A stretch of 64,000 nucleotides of DNA from Candidatus Mycolicibacterium alkanivorans (GCF_022760805.1 NZ_JAIVFL010000001.1:3534001-3598000), one strand, 5' to 3'; shown: positions 49,899 through 61,634, numbered from the stretch's first letter. The notes: generated by a model from the sequence alone, not told the origin. Made by a program: numbers and translations.

Positions 49899-51098
49899 TC
49901 AGTTCTCCAGCGGAATCGTCACCGTGACGGTGGTGCCGGCTCCCGGGCGCGACCTGACTTTCAGCGTCCCGCCGACGAGCTCCGCCCGCTCGGCCATCGA
50001 CAGCATGCCGTAGCCGCCGGACGGGGCACCCGGCACGGTGTCGAAGCCCACCCCGTTGTCGACGACCTCCAGCCGGGCGACGCCGTCGGTCACCGTGAAG
50101 GTGACGGCGGCGACCAGGGCCCGGGAGTGTTTGACGACGTTCTGAAAGCATTCCTGCGCAATGCGATACAGCGCCACTTCCACATGCTCGGGCAGCCGCT
50201 CGTCGGCGAGGTCCAACTCGAGGTCGACCTCCGGGATCGAGGCGGCCAGACTCGCCAGTCCCCCGGCCAGCCCGAGGTCGTCGAGGACGGGCGGGCGCAG
50301 CCCGCTGATCGCCGAACGCGCCTCCGCCAGCGTGAGGTCCACCAGATCCCTTGCCTTTTCCAGCTGTTCGGCCGCGGCCGGCTGGTCGCCGTCGTCGACG
50401 GCCCGCGCCGCGGCATCGAGGCGGTAGGTCAATCCGACCAGGCGCTGGGAGATCCCGTCGTGAATGTCACCCGCCAGCCGGCGGCGCTCGCTTTCCTGCG
50501 CGGCGATCACCTGTTCGGCGAAGTCCTCGTGGGCGCGTTCCCGCGCACTCAGCTGGCGGTGCAACCGCGCCTGGTGCAGCGCGCCGGCGATGAGCCGGCC
50601 GATCACCAGCAACAGCTCGATGTCGCGCGGGGTGAAGTCGCGACGCTCGACGGTGTGCACGTTGAGCACTCCCACCAGCCCGCCGGGCTCGGTCTCCATC
50701 GGGACCGACGCCATCGACGTGAAGTCCTTGCCGCGCAAGGCCGCAATGGGGACGTAGCGCGGGTCGGCCTCCTTGTCGCTGACGATCACTACCGGCTCGC
50801 GATGGCTGGCCACCCAGCCGGACACCCCCGAACCCAGCGGCAGGCGGACCAGGCCGACCTGCTCGTCGAACGGCGGGGTGGCGCCGGCAAGTGTCAGCGA
50901 GCGATCGGTGTCGTCGAGCACGTGGACGAAGCACACGTCCGATGTCGTGGCCGCGGTGATCATCTGCGCCACCGCCGCCGCCATCGGCTCCACCCCGGGC
51001 CCCGATGAGGTGGCCGCGATGATGTCGAGCAGCAGCGCCACCTCCCGGTCGGCGTCGACCAACCCGTGGACCGCGTGGGGGCTCACCCCGCTGCTCAT
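49899..51098 (-). CDS. GAF-domain sensor histidine kinase (HisKA_3 type)
   Basis: A 399-residue soluble kinase. Residues about 20-175 form a GAF domain (VCFVHVLDDTDRSLTLAGATPPF, GSGVSGWVASHREPVVIVSD, GVLNVHTVERRDFTPRDIELL). The HisKA_3 dimerisation helix has the phospho-acceptor His213 in ESERRRLAGDIHDGISQRLVG. The HATPase domain shows QECFQNVVKHSRA, LEVVDNGVGFD and GGYGMLSMAERAELVGG. No haem-binding residue can be assigned by eye. It is the NarX/DevS class. It is coupled to the response regulator by an ATGA overlap. The signal and targets are unknown. Confidence 0.9.
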   Translation of the reverse strand: MSSGVSPHAVHGLVDADREVALLLDIIAATSSGPGVEPMAAAVAQMITAATTSDVCFVHVLDDTDRSLTLAGATPPFDEQVGLVRLPLGSGVSGWVASHREPVVIVSDKEADPRYVPIAALRGKDFTSMASVPMETEPGGLVGVLNVHTVERRDFTPRDIELLLVIGRLIAGALHQARLHRQLSARERAHEDFAEQVIAAQESERRRLAGDIHDGISQRLVGLTYRLDAAARAVDDGDQPAAAEQLEKARDLVDLTLAEARSAISGLRPPVLDDLGLAGGLASLAASIPEVDLELDLADERLPEHVEVALYRIAQECFQNVVKHSRALVAAVTFTVTDGVARLEVVDNGVGFDTVPGAPSGGYGMLSMAERAELVGGTLKVRSRPGAGTTVTVTIPLEN

Positions 51099-51745
51099 CG
51101 AAAGATGCCTTCCCGCAAGGCCGTTGCGGCCGCACTGGTGCGATCACTGACGCCGAGCTTGCGGTAGATCGAACTCAGATGAGTCTTGACGGTCTCCTCG
51201 CCGATCACCAGCTTGGAGGCGATCCCGCGATTGGACAGCCCGGTCACCACCAGCGACAGGATCTCGCTTTCCCGCTGGGTCAGGCCGTGGCGTGCGCCAG
51301 GCCAGAACTGGTCGCTCTGCAGGCGCGCCGCCGTCTCGGCTGCGCGGGCCGCCAGGCCTGCGTCGATGGCCGTCGAACCGGCGTGCACGCCCTCGAGCTG
51401 GCGGACCAGCTCGTCGCTGCTGATGCCTTTGAGCAGGTATCCGGAGGCACCCACCCGCATCGCCTGGAACAGGTACTGCTCGTCGTCGTAGACCGACAGC
51501 AAGATCACCTTCAGCGCGGGGTCGCGGCGGCGGATCTCCCGGCACAGGTCAAGCCCGCTGGCACCCTGCATCCGGACGTCACAGAGCACGATGTCGGGAT
51601 GCAACTCGGCGATCACCGTCATGGCCTTGTCGGCGCCCACCGCTTCACCGACCACCGCGACGCGTTCACTGAACGGCGCGAGCATCGCCTTGAGGCCCTC
51701 GATGACCATCTCGTGGTCGTCGACGAGCACCACCCGCACCGTCAT
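51095..51745 (-). CDS. LuxR/NarL-type response regulator
   Basis: A 216-residue regulator with a receiver domain (acid pocket Asp9/Asp10, phospho-acceptor Asp56 in DIVLCDVRMQGASGLDL, conserved Lys106 in SGYLLKGIS) and a C-terminal LuxR HTH (GLTQRESEILSLVVTGLSNRGIASKLVIGEETVKTHLSSIYRKLG). It is the partner of the kinase that follows. Nothing in the sequence shows its targets; the adjacent hydrogenase remnant is an obvious candidate. The ATG is at 51745; the 247-base gap upstream carries two inverted repeats. Confidence 0.92.
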   Translation of the reverse strand: MTVRVVLVDDHEMVIEGLKAMLAPFSERVAVVGEAVGADKAMTVIAELHPDIVLCDVRMQGASGLDLCREIRRRDPALKVILLSVYDDEQYLFQAMRVGASGYLLKGISSDELVRQLEGVHAGSTAIDAGLAARAAETAARLQSDQFWPGARHGLTQRESEILSLVVTGLSNRGIASKLVIGEETVKTHLSSIYRKLGVSDRTSAAATALREGIFR

Positions 51746-51829
51746 GCGTTCACCGTAGCGGCGGGCCGGACCACCGTCACCGCTTATTCCGCAGATTCTC
51801 CCCCGACGGGTGCCCCGGCCGGCATCGGA

Positions 51830-51845
51830 CTCGACACATGTCGAG
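51830..51845. repeat. Perfect inverted repeat upstream of the response regulator
   Basis: CTCGACA (51830-51836) and TGTCGAG (51839-51845) are separated by two bases. The site is 85 bases before the response regulator start and could be an operator. No second copy was found in this window. Confidence 0.5.
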
Positions 51846-51910
51846 AACGCGTAATGACCACGGCTGCAACACCATCCGTCTCAGGTGCCGGTCCTCTGCC
51901 GATACCCGGG

Positions 51911-51941
51911 GGTTGGGGCGGGTGAGGGAGCCGCCCCAGCC
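51911..51941. repeat. GC-rich hairpin in the regulator/HAD intergenic region
   Basis: GGTTGGGGCGG (51911-51921) and CCGCCCCAGCC (51931-51941) pair with one G-T over 11 bases with a nine-base loop. The region also has G-runs nearby. Role unknown. Confidence 0.45.
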
Positions 51942-51980
51942 TCCCCTGATCGGGGGATGTAGGACCTGCTCGCGCGGGTT

Positions 51981-51986
51981 CATACT
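51981..51986 (+). promoter_or_regulatory. -10 box giving a leaderless HAD-gene mRNA
   Basis: CATACT lies six bases before the GTG start at 51993. No ribosome site is visible before that GTG, which fits a leaderless transcript. No good -35 box is seen. Confidence 0.45.
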
Positions 51987-51992
51987 TCGCGC

Positions 51993-52580
51993 GTGGCCGC
52001 AACGCGAGTGGACACTCTTCCCCGGAGTCGGTCCTTCTGGTGGGATCGGGCCTGGTGCGCGCACGCCGACGTGCCGGTTCTCGAGGCGGTCATCTTCGAC
52101 TTCGACGCGCCGCGGGGAGCCACCGAACGCGACGCTCACATGTTCCGCGATCTGATCTGGAGCCTGCCCTGCGCCGACATCCGCGTCGCGGTCACCGCAG
52201 CCGGCTCACGGGACCGCATCGAGCCGCTGGTCCGCGAACTGATCGGTGACGGGGTCGTCGAGGTGTTGATCGCCGGCGACGACGTCCTACGGCCCAAGCC
52301 GGACCCCGAGGCATACCACCGGGTGCTGTGCGAGCTGGGGGTCGGGGCGGCCAACGTCCTGGCGGTCGAACACTCGATGACCGGGTTCCACACCGCGCGG
52401 TCGGCGGGCCTGGCGACCGTCGTCGTCACCACCGACGAGATCCGCGGTCACGATTTCACCGGTGCGGCCGAAGTGCTCGATCGCCACGACTGGCCCGATC
52501 CGCTGTCGGCGTCGCGATGTCGGCGCGTGCACGAGCGGTGGTGCATCCAACGAAGCAGGCTGAACGCTCTACCGGCCTAA
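51993..52580 (+). CDS. HAD-like protein with reduced cap and altered motifs
   Basis: A 195-residue haloacid dehalogenase-like protein. Motif I is AVIFDFDAPRG, which keeps both aspartates but loses the usual Gly-Thr. Motif II is VAVTAAGSRDRI and motif III is LRPKPDPEAYHRVL. Motif IV is AVEHSMTGFHTARSAGL, where the usual Asp is His. Only about 25 residues separate motifs I and II, so the cap domain is missing. It may be a weak or inactive phosphatase. The last 40 residues are basic and Cys/Arg-rich (SRCRRVHERWCIQRSRLNAL). It converges on gatB. Confidence 0.75.
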   Translation: MAATRVDTLPRSRSFWWDRAWCAHADVPVLEAVIFDFDAPRGATERDAHMFRDLIWSLPCADIRVAVTAAGSRDRIEPLVRELIGDGVVEVLIAGDDVLRPKPDPEAYHRVLCELGVGAANVLAVEHSMTGFHTARSAGLATVVVTTDEIRGHDFTGAAEVLDRHDWPDPLSASRCRRVHERWCIQRSRLNALPA

Positions 52581-52582
52581 CT

Positions 52583-52668
52583 CTGGCCGCAAGCGGCCAT
52601 ACTCCGGCTAATCGGCCTGGCCGCAAGCGGCCATACTCCGGCTAATCGGCCTGGCCGCAAGCGGCCAT
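52583..52668. repeat. 34-base tandem repeat duplicated from the end of gatB
   Basis: Two exact 34-base units (52583-52616 and 52617-52650) plus the first 18 bases of a third (52651-52668). The partial unit is the real 3' end of gatB. Read on the minus strand each full unit reproduces the gatB terminal codons A-A-C-G-Q-A-D and its stop. Every unit holds the palindrome TGGCCGCAAGCGGCCA, so three hairpins stand in a row between gatB and the HAD gene. It may act as an array of terminators. Confidence 0.85.
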
Positions 52669-54156
52669 GACTAGCTCACGCACCCGCGCCGCGTCCGCCT
52701 GGCCCTTCGTGGCCTTCATCACCGCACCCACGATCGCACCCGCGGCCTGCACCTTGCCGCCGCGGATCTTCTCGGCGACATCGGGGTTGGCGGCCAGCGC
52801 CTCGTCGACGGCGGCCTGAATCAGTGAGTCGTCGCGCACCAGCGCCAGCCCGCGGCCGGCCATCACCTGTTCGGGCTCGCCCTCGCCGGCGAGCACCCCT
52901 TCGACCACCTGACGCGCCAGCTTGTTCGACAGCTTGCCCTCGTCGACCAGCGCCACCACCTTGGCCACCTGGGCGGGGCTGATTCCCACCGCGTCGAGTT
53001 CGAGGCCGGACTCGTTGGCCTTCTGCACCAGGAAGTTGCCCCACCAGGCCCGAGCGGCCTCACTGGAGGCCCCGTGCTCGACGGTCGCGGCCACCAGATC
53101 GACCGCACCCGCGTTGACCAGATCGCGCATCACCTCGTCGGAGACGCCCCACTCCTGCTGAATCCGCTTGCGCGACAACCACGGAAGCTCAGGGATGGTG
53201 CCACGCAACCGGTCGACCAGCTCCGCGCTGGGCGCCACCGGCTCGAGGTCGGGCTCCGGGAAGTAGCGGTAGTCCTCGGCGGTCTCCTTGTCGCGGCCCG
53301 GCGAGGTGTAGCCGTCCTCGTGAAAGTGTCGCGTCTCCTGGTGGATCCTGCCGCCGGCGGCGAGAAGCGCTGCCTGGCGGCGCATTTCGTAGCGGACGGC
53401 CACCTCGACGCTCTTGAGTGAGTTGACGTTCTTGGTCTCGGTGCGGGTGCCGAACTCGGCCTGGCCGATCGGCCGCAGCGACACGTTGGCGTCGCAGCGC
53501 AGCGAGCCCTGGTCCATCCGGACATCGGAGACATCCAACGCCCGCAACATGTCTCGCAGCGCGGTCACATAGGCGCGGGCCACCTCCGGCGCGCGAGCCC
53601 CGGCGCCCTCGATGGGCTTGGTGACGATCTCGATCAGCGGCACCCCGGCGCGGTTGACGTCCAGCAGCGAGGTGGTCGCGCCGTGGATGCGGCCGGTGTC
53701 GCTGCCGACGTGGGTGAGCTTGCCGGTGTCCTCCTCCATGTGGGCGCGCTCGATGCCGATCCGGAAGGTGCTGCCGTCGTCGAGCGGGACGTCGAGATGC
53801 CCGTTGAAGGCGATCGGCTCGTCGTACTGCGAGATCTGGTAGTTCTTCGGCTGGTCGGGGTAGAAGTAGTTCTTCCGCGCGAAGCGGCACCACGAGGCGA
53901 TCTCGCAGTTCAAAGCCAGGCCGATGCGGATGGCCGACTTCACGGCGGCCTCGTTGAGCACCGGCAGCGCGCCGGGCAGGCCCAGGCACACCGGGCAGAC
54001 CTGGGTGTTGGGCTCGGCGCCGAAGGTCGTGGAGCAGGCGCAGAACATCTTGGTGGCCGTCGACAGCTCGACGTGCACCTCCAGACCGAGCACCGGATCG
54101 AACCGGGCCACGACGTCGTCGTAGTCCAGCAGTTCGGCGTTCGCAGCGATCGTCAT
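52642..54156 (-). CDS. gatB: Aspartyl/glutamyl-tRNA amidotransferase subunit B
   Basis: The GatCAB subunit that binds the misacylated tRNA and phosphorylates its side chain. It has 504 residues. The kinase cradle shows [40 protein letters not shown] (zinc site), [38 protein letters not shown] and [19 protein letters not shown]. The C-terminal YqeY-like tail ends [12 protein letters not shown]. Its last codons are the source of the downstream tandem repeats. Corresponds to Rv3009c. Confidence 0.97.
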   Translation of the reverse strand: MTIAANAELLDYDDVVARFDPVLGLEVHVELSTATKMFCACSTTFGAEPNTQVCPVCLGLPGALPVLNEAAVKSAIRIGLALNCEIASWCRFARKNYFYPDQPKNYQISQYDEPIAFNGHLDVPLDDGSTFRIGIERAHMEEDTGKLTHVGSDTGRIHGATTSLLDVNRAGVPLIEIVTKPIEGAGARAPEVARAYVTALRDMLRALDVSDVRMDQGSLRCDANVSLRPIGQAEFGTRTETKNVNSLKSVEVAVRYEMRRQAALLAAGGRIHQETRHFHEDGYTSPGRDKETAEDYRYFPEPDLEPVAPSAELVDRLRGTIPELPWLSRKRIQQEWGVSDEVMRDLVNAGAVDLVAATVEHGASSEAARAWWGNFLVQKANESGLELDAVGISPAQVAKVVALVDEGKLSNKLARQVVEGVLAGEGEPEQVMAGRGLALVRDDSLIQAAVDEALAANPDVAEKIRGGKVQAAGAIVGAVMKATKGQADAARVRELVMAACGQAD

Positions 54157-54187
54157 GACACCGATCCTAGTGGCCCCGGTTCATCCC

Positions 54188-54247
54188 GCGAGCAGACGCA
54201 TACGTCCCCCGACACGCCGTCAGGTAGGGACTTTTGTGACTGCTCGC
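54188..54247. repeat. Dispersed GCGAGCAGA-type imperfect inverted repeat, copy 2
   Basis: The left arm (54188-54208, beginning GCGAGCAGACGC) and the right arm (54227-54247, ending TGACTGCTCGC) match at 17 of 21 positions around an 18-base centre. It occupies the gap between pfkA and gatB. The outer nine bases are shared with copy 1 at 21460-21519. Confidence 0.65.
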
Positions 54248-54258
54248 GCAAAGGAAAC

Positions 54259-55290
54259 TCAGCCGAAGAAGGCGGCCGCGTCGTCGTAACGACTCTGCGG
54301 CACGAGCTTGAGCTGTCGCACCGCGTCGGCCAGCGGCACCCGGCCGATGTCCTGCCCACGCAACGAGACCATCATCCCGTATTCGCCGGCATGGGCGGCG
54401 TCGGCGGCGTTGACGCCGAACCGGGTGGCCAACACCCGGTCGTAGGCGGTCGGGGTGCCGCCGCGCTGGACGTGGCCGAGGACGGTGACCCGGACTTCCT
54501 TCTTGATCCGCTTCTCCACCTCGAAGGCCAGCTGCTGGCCGACCCCGGTGAACCGTTCGTGGCCGAACTCGTCGGTGCCGCCCTCGCGCAGCTGCATCGA
54601 GCCCTCCAGGGGCTTGGCCCCCTCGGCGATCACGATGATGAAGCTCGACTCGCCGCGCTGGAAGCGCTTCTTGACCAGCCGGCACACCTCTTCGACGTCG
54701 AAGGGCTGCTCGGGGATCAACGTCATGTGCGCCCCAGAGGACAGCCCGGCGTTCAACGCGATCCAGCCGGCGTGCCGGCCCATGACCTCGACCACCATCA
54801 CCCGCTGGTGCGACTCGGCTGTGCTGTGCAGCCGGTCGATGGCGTCGGTGGCGATCTGCAGTGCGGTGTCGTGCCCGAACGTGACGTCGGTGCAGTCGAT
54901 GTCGTTGTCGATCGTCTTCGGCACGCCGACGACCGGCACACCCTCCTCGGAGAGCCAATGCGCCGCGGTCAGCGTGCCCTCGCCGCCGATCGGGATCAGC
55001 ACGTCGATGCCGTTGTCCTCGAGGGTCTGCTTGATGTCGTCCAGACCGGCGCGCAGCTTGTCGGGGTTGGTCCGGGCGGTGCCCAGCATCGTGCCGCCCT
55101 TGGCCAGCAGCCGGTTGTTGCGATCGTCGTTGTGCAGCTGAATCCGCCGGTCCTCCAGCAGGCCGCGCCACCCGTCGAGGAAGCCGACCACCGACGACCC
55201 GTAGCGGGCGTCGCAGGTCCGCACGACCGCCCGGATGACGGCGTTGAGGCCAGGACAGTCACCGCCGCCAGTGAGAACTCCGATGCGCAT
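54259..55290 (-). CDS. pfkA: 6-phosphofructokinase
   Basis: Glycolytic kinase, 343 residues, of the actinobacterial type. Motifs are [34 protein letters not shown], the catalytic [21 protein letters not shown] (Asp base), [20 protein letters not shown] and [23 protein letters not shown] Gly-Gly-Glu instead of Gly-Gly-Asp in the ATP loop resembles forms that can use pyrophosphate or ATP, but the phosphoryl donor cannot be assigned by eye. It lies between gatA and gatB, as in M. tuberculosis (Rv3010c). Confidence 0.95.
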   Translation of the reverse strand: MRIGVLTGGGDCPGLNAVIRAVVRTCDARYGSSVVGFLDGWRGLLEDRRIQLHNDDRNNRLLAKGGTMLGTARTNPDKLRAGLDDIKQTLEDNGIDVLIPIGGEGTLTAAHWLSEEGVPVVGVPKTIDNDIDCTDVTFGHDTALQIATDAIDRLHSTAESHQRVMVVEVMGRHAGWIALNAGLSSGAHMTLIPEQPFDVEEVCRLVKKRFQRGESSFIIVIAEGAKPLEGSMQLREGGTDEFGHERFTGVGQQLAFEVEKRIKKEVRVTVLGHVQRGGTPTAYDRVLATRFGVNAADAAHAGEYGMMVSLRGQDIGRVPLADAVRQLKLVPQSRYDDAAAFFG

Positions 55291-55307
55291 GGGCCTATCC
55301 TGCCCCG

Positions 55308-56822
55308 TCAGATCGCCGTTGGCAGCGGACCGCGGACACTCTCGTAGGCCGCACCGACCCGGTAGAGCCGGTCATCGGCCAAAGCCGGGGCCATGATCTG
55401 CAGTCCAACCGGCAGGTTGTCGTCCGGCGACAGGCCCGACGGCACCGACATGCCGCAGTGCCCGGCCAGGTTCAGCGGCAGCGTGCACAGGTCGAACAGG
55501 TACATCGCCAGCGGGTCGTCGACCTTCTCGCCGATGCGGAACGCGGTCGTCGGAGTCGCCGGCGACACCAGGACGTCGACTCCCCGGTAGGCGTTGTCGA
55601 GGTCGCCGGCAATCAGTGTCCGGACCTTCTGCGCCTGGTTGTAGTAGGCGTCGTAATAGCCCGCGGACAACGCATAGGTGCCAATCATGATGCGGCGCTT
55701 GACTTCCGGGCCGAATCCGGCCGCGCGGGTCAGCGCCATCACCTCTTCGGCGCTGCGGGTACCGTCGTCGCCCACCCGCAGCCCGTAGCGCATGGCATCG
55801 AAGCGGGCCAGGTTGCTGGACACCTCCGACGGCAGGATCAGGTAGTACGCGGACAGCGAGTAGTCCAGGTGCGGGCAGTCCACCTCGCTGATCTCGGCGC
55901 CGAGGGCGGCCAGCTGGTCGACGGCAGTGTTGAAGGATGCCAGCACACCCGGCTGGTAGCCCTCGCCGGTGCGCAGCTGCTTGACCACACCGATCCGTAC
56001 GCCGTTGAGGTCACCGGCGGCGCCGGCCCGCGCGGCGGCGACGACGTCGGGGATCGCGGCCTCCACCGAGGTCGAGTCGCGGGGGTCGTGCCCGGCGATC
56101 ACCGCGTGCAGCAGAGCGGTGTCCAGAACGGTGCGCGCGCAGGGTCCGCCCTGGTCCAGCGAGGACGCGCAGGCGATCAGCCCGTAGCGCGACACCGTGC
56201 CGTAGGTCGGTTTGACCCCGACGGTCGCGGTCAGCGCGGCGGGCTGGCGGATGGACCCGCCGGTGTCGGAGCCCAGTGCCAGCGGTGCCTGGTAGGCGGC
56301 CAGCGCGGCGGCGCTGCCCCCGCCGGAGCCGCCGGGCACCCGGTCGGTGTCCCACGGGTTGCGGGTCGGGCCGTAGGCGGAATTCTCTGTCGAGCTGCCC
56401 ATCGCGAACTCGTCCATGTTGGTCTTGCCCAGGATCGGGATGCCGGCCGCGCGCACCCGCGCGGTCACCGTCGCGTCGTACGGCGACATCCAGCCCTCGA
56501 GAATCTTCGAACCGCAGGTGGTCGGCATGTCGGTCGTGGTGAACACGTCCTTCAGCGCCAGCGGCACCCCGGCCAGCGGGGACGGCAGCTGGTCGCCGGC
56601 GGCGACGGCCGCGTCGACCGACGCCGCGGTGGCCAGCGCCTCGTCGGCGGCGACGTGCAGGAAGGCGTGGTAGCGCTGGTCGGTGGCGGCGATCTGGTCC
56701 AGGCACGCCCGGGTCACCTCGACCGAGGACAACTCCTTGGCCGCGATCCTGGCGCCCAGCGTGGCGGCATCGAGCCGGATCACGTCGCTCGCTGCCCGAT
56801 GTTCTTCGCCCGAGTGGCTCAT
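55308..56822 (-). CDS. gatA: Aspartyl/glutamyl-tRNA amidotransferase subunit A
   Basis: Amidase subunit that releases ammonia from glutamine, 504 residues. The amidase signature [34 protein letters not shown] contains the Ser-Ser-Lys triad with the Lys in [12 protein letters not shown]. The C-terminus ([22 protein letters not shown]) is normal. The ATG at 56822 shares one base with the gatC stop (TGATG), so the two are coupled; GTG codons just upstream are less likely. It shares the operon gatC-gatA-pfkA-gatB. Confidence 0.97.
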   Translation of the reverse strand: MSHSGEEHRAASDVIRLDAATLGARIAAKELSSVEVTRACLDQIAATDQRYHAFLHVAADEALATAASVDAAVAAGDQLPSPLAGVPLALKDVFTTTDMPTTCGSKILEGWMSPYDATVTARVRAAGIPILGKTNMDEFAMGSSTENSAYGPTRNPWDTDRVPGGSGGGSAAALAAYQAPLALGSDTGGSIRQPAALTATVGVKPTYGTVSRYGLIACASSLDQGGPCARTVLDTALLHAVIAGHDPRDSTSVEAAIPDVVAAARAGAAGDLNGVRIGVVKQLRTGEGYQPGVLASFNTAVDQLAALGAEISEVDCPHLDYSLSAYYLILPSEVSSNLARFDAMRYGLRVGDDGTRSAEEVMALTRAAGFGPEVKRRIMIGTYALSAGYYDAYYNQAQKVRTLIAGDLDNAYRGVDVLVSPATPTTAFRIGEKVDDPLAMYLFDLCTLPLNLAGHCGMSVPSGLSPDDNLPVGLQIMAPALADDRLYRVGAAYESVRGPLPTAI

Positions 56823-57124
56823 CACCACTCCGCCTCCCCCAGGATCTGCGGCACGGCGAAGCGGCCGTCGATCGCGGCGGGCGCCTCGGCCAGCGCCTCG
56901 GCCTGGGTGAGGCAGTGCTCGACGACGTCAGGCCGGCTGACGTTGACAGCCTTGAGCGGGTTGCCGGTCGGTGCGACGTCGGTGACGTCGACGGCCTGGA
57001 TCTTGCTGACGTACCCCAGGATGGCGTCGAGTTGGCCGGCGAAGCCGTCGAGTTCGTGGTCGGTCAGGGCGAGCCGGGCCAGCTTGGCCAGCCGGGCGAC
57101 CTCGTCACGGGAAATCTGGGACAC
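56822..57124 (-). CDS. gatC: Aspartyl/glutamyl-tRNA amidotransferase subunit C
   Basis: A 100-residue stabilising belt of the GatCAB complex: [33 protein letters not shown], then [22 protein letters not shown] and the closing [10 protein letters not shown]. The GTG at 57124 is the family start (V-S-Q-I-S-R-D); open frame further upstream runs through the intergenic hairpin. It is the first gene of the gat operon (Rv3012c). A nested hairpin (57159-57212) lies between it and the divergent ACT gene. Confidence 0.95.
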   Translation of the reverse strand: MSQISRDEVARLAKLARLALTDHELDGFAGQLDAILGYVSKIQAVDVTDVAPTGNPLKAVNVSRPDVVEHCLTQAEALAEAPAAIDGRFAVPQILGEAEW

Positions 57125-57158
57125 GGTGCACAAGCCTAGATGGCACCCGACCGCGCCG

Positions 57159-57212
57159 AGACCGCAGGTGTTGCGCACAAATCGTGGGTGCAACCGCGAA
57201 CAATTGCGGTCT
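57159..57212. repeat. Nested inverted repeat between gatC and the ACT-domain gene
   Basis: Outer arms AGACCGCA (57159-57166) and TGCGGTCT (57205-57212) enclose GTTGC (57170-57174) and GCAAC (57190-57194). It lies in the divergent promoter region and could form a cruciform or bind a dimeric regulator. Confidence 0.5.
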
Positions 57213-57258
57213 GGGCGCAGAAGGCTGACATGCCCGGACACCGCGACTGTGAAAAAGT

Positions 57259-57924
57259 GTGCCGGTGCCTTCCTATCTGCTGCGGGTTCAGCTCGAGGAC
57301 CGGCCCGGTAGCCTCGGGTCGCTCGCCGTGGCCCTCGGCTCGGTCGGCGCGGACATCCTGTCGCTCGACGTCGTCGAGCGCGGATCGGGATACGCCATCG
57401 ACGACCTCGTCGTCGAGCTGCCGGCCGGCACGATGCCCGACATGGTGATCACCGCCGCCGAGCGGCTCGAAGGGGTTCGAGTTGACACCATCCGCCCGCA
57501 CACCGGCCTGCTGGAAGCCCACCGCGAACTCGAGCTCATCGACCACATCGCCGCCGCCGGTGGCCGCGACGCCAAGCTGCAGGTGCTCGCCGACGAGGCG
57601 CCCCGGGTGCTGCGGGTGGGCTGGTGCACGGTCGTACGGGGAACCGAGTCGGGGCTACAGCGCATAGCCGGAAGCCCCGGCGCGCCCGAGACGCAGGCGG
57701 AGACGGCGCCGTGGCTGCCGATCGCCCACGCCAAGGCGCTCGACGGCAGCGAGGACTGGGTGCCCCGGGTGTGGCGCGACATGGACACGACGCTGGCCGC
57801 CGCGCCACTGGGCGAACCGCACACCGCGGTGATGCTCGGCCGGCCCGGTGGCCCGTTCTTCCGCCCGTCGGAGGTGGCCCGGCTGGGCTACCTGTCGGGC
57901 ATCGTGGCGACGATCCTGCGCTGA
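57259..57924 (+). CDS. ACT-domain protein
   Basis: A 221-residue protein. The N-terminal ACT domain ([31 protein letters not shown], residues about 8-70) binds small ligands, usually amino acids. The rest has no motif I know, with a GAF-like look in [32 protein letters not shown]. It corresponds to Rv3013, of unknown function. The start is GTG at 57259, with a second in-frame GTG two codons later. Its stop abuts that of convergent ligA (one base apart). Divergent position to gatC is conserved. Confidence 0.85.
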   Translation: MPVPSYLLRVQLEDRPGSLGSLAVALGSVGADILSLDVVERGSGYAIDDLVVELPAGTMPDMVITAAERLEGVRVDTIRPHTGLLEAHRELELIDHIAAAGGRDAKLQVLADEAPRVLRVGWCTVVRGTESGLQRIAGSPGAPETQAETAPWLPIAHAKALDGSEDWVPRVWRDMDTTLAAAPLGEPHTAVMLGRPGGPFFRPSEVARLGYLSGIVATILR

Positions 57925-57925
57925 G

Positions 57926-60040
<2,115 letters not shown>

Positions 60041-60082
60041 CTAACCGAGGCCACCGACGCCTGAGGGTGGCAGTGTGGGGGT

Positions 60083-60484
60083 ATGCCGCATCCGGTGATG
60101 TTCGACGCCAACGATCCTCTGTTGGCGCGGGTCCGTGGCATCGCGCTGCGCTTCCCCGAGGCGGTCGAGAAGATCTCGCACGGCCGGCCGACGTTCTGCG
60201 CGCCGAAGATGTTCGCGGTCTATGGCGGCAGTCGGAAGAATCCCGATGGCCCGATGATCCGGTACGCCCACGCGCTGCTGGTCAAGGTCGACGACAGTGA
60301 ACGCCCCGCCTTGCAGCGGGATCCCCGGTTCTTCTACCCGGCCTATCTCGGCCCGTCCGGCTGGCTGGGCGTCGACTTCGACGCCGCGGCGATCGACTGG
60401 GACGAGGTCGGCGAACTCATCGACGCATCCTTTCGGCTGCAGGCGCCGGCGCGGCTGGTCCACCTGCTCGACGGTCACCGATGA
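60083..60484 (+). CDS. MmcQ/YjbR-family protein
   Basis: A 133-residue protein with the YjbR/MmcQ fold, a small double-wing-like domain: ARVRGIALRFPEAVEKISHGRPTF, MFAVYGGSRKN, LLVKVDDSERPALQRDPRFFY and WLGVDFDAAAIDWDEVGELI. The family may bind DNA or nucleotides, but no biochemical role is settled. It starts with ATG at 60083. It is divergent from ligA, with a gap of 51 bases, and converges on the MetE-like gene. An MmcQ-like gene here is not part of the M. tuberculosis order that I remember. Confidence 0.82.
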   Translation: MPHPVMFDANDPLLARVRGIALRFPEAVEKISHGRPTFCAPKMFAVYGGSRKNPDGPMIRYAHALLVKVDDSERPALQRDPRFFYPAYLGPSGWLGVDFDAAAIDWDEVGELIDASFRLQAPARLVHLLDGHR

Positions 60485-60524
60485 CGAGGTGCTGACGAAG
60501 ACAGCTGCCCGGGGCGTAAGTCGA

Positions 60525-61535
60525 TCAGATCGCCGCGGGATCGTCGGCAATCGCGTCGGCGGCGCGCTGGCTCAATTCGATCGCGATGCGCGCCCACTGG
60601 GCGGTTGCGCCGGCCAGCCCGCAGACCGGACTGATGCCCACCTGCCGGCCAACGACCGCACGCGAGAACCCGATTCGGTCGGTGACCGCAACCGCCGCCG
60701 CGGCAACCTCCTCGGCCGACGGCCGGACCTGCGGCGCGTTCGTCGGCAGTAGTCCCAACACCACGGCGCGACCGGAGTCCAGGAACTCCCCCAACCCGTC
60801 CAGGGTGCTGTCACCAAGCTCGCCGACGTCAAGAGAAACAGCATGAACATTGCTGCGCTGCAACACATTCCACGCGAAGTCGGCAGCACAGCTGTGGACC
60901 ATCACCTCTGCGCCCGCCGCGGCGACACACGTGTCGAGCAGCGTGATGGCGGCCGCCTCGTCGACCGGATGAATCGGGCTGAGGGCCGTCACGCCGGTCA
61001 GTCGGCCGGCCAGTGCGGCGGGCAGCGTCGGCTCGTCGTACTGCACCACCACCGTCGTTCCCAGCCGTCGGGCCAACTCCGCTCGGTGCAGCGCCACCCC
61101 CTCGGCCAGCGAGGCGGTCAGATCCCGCACGGCGCCCGCGTCCGTGAGGGCCCGGTGGCCGTTGGCGAGTTCGAGCCCGGCGGCCAGTGTGATCGGCCCG
61201 GGGGCCTGAACCTTGACGGTGCGACCGCTTACCGCGCCACCGGCCTTCTCCCAGGCCTCCTCCAGCGCATCGATGTCCTCGTCGAGCAGACTGACCGCGC
61301 GTCGCACCACCGCACCCGGGCGGGCGGCGATGCGATACCCGCGGGGAACGGTGTCCAGCGCGATGTCGACCAGCAGCGCCGCGGCCCGGCCGATCATGTC
61401 GGCCCCGACTCCGCGCACCGGCAACTCGACCAGGTGTGGCAGCCGATGCAGCTCGCCGACCACGATCTCGGCGGCCTGCCGCGGTGTCGAACCCGGCCAG
61501 GATCCGATGCCGGTGGCCGCGGCGAAAACGCTCAT
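60525..61535 (-). CDS. Methionine synthase (vitamin B12-independent) C-terminal-like protein
   Basis: A 336-residue TIM-barrel protein related to the catalytic domain of MetE and to uroporphyrinogen decarboxylase. It has ATGIGSWPGSTPRQAAEIVVGEL, VVVQYDEPTLPAAL, an HSCAAD motif (zinc ligands His and Cys) near residue 215, and VGISPVCGLAGA. The N-terminal MetE half is absent. Stand-alone proteins of this type occur in actinobacteria (Rv3015c); their methyl donor and acceptor are not known. It starts with ATG at 61535, 99 bases after mnmA, and is probably in its operon. Confidence 0.85.
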   Translation of the reverse strand: MSVFAAATGIGSWPGSTPRQAAEIVVGELHRLPHLVELPVRGVGADMIGRAAALLVDIALDTVPRGYRIAARPGAVVRRAVSLLDEDIDALEEAWEKAGGAVSGRTVKVQAPGPITLAAGLELANGHRALTDAGAVRDLTASLAEGVALHRAELARRLGTTVVVQYDEPTLPAALAGRLTGVTALSPIHPVDEAAAITLLDTCVAAAGAEVMVHSCAADFAWNVLQRSNVHAVSLDVGELGDSTLDGLGEFLDSGRAVVLGLLPTNAPQVRPSAEEVAAAAVAVTDRIGFSRAVVGRQVGISPVCGLAGATAQWARIAIELSQRAADAIADDPAAI

Positions 61536-61634
61536 CGGGCAACCGTATTGGACACCCGGCCGCAAGGCCTCACCCGGGGCCCTAACGTGATGGTCATGAC
61601 GGCGCGTGCGGCGCCCCGGCGCGTGCGGTCGGGA

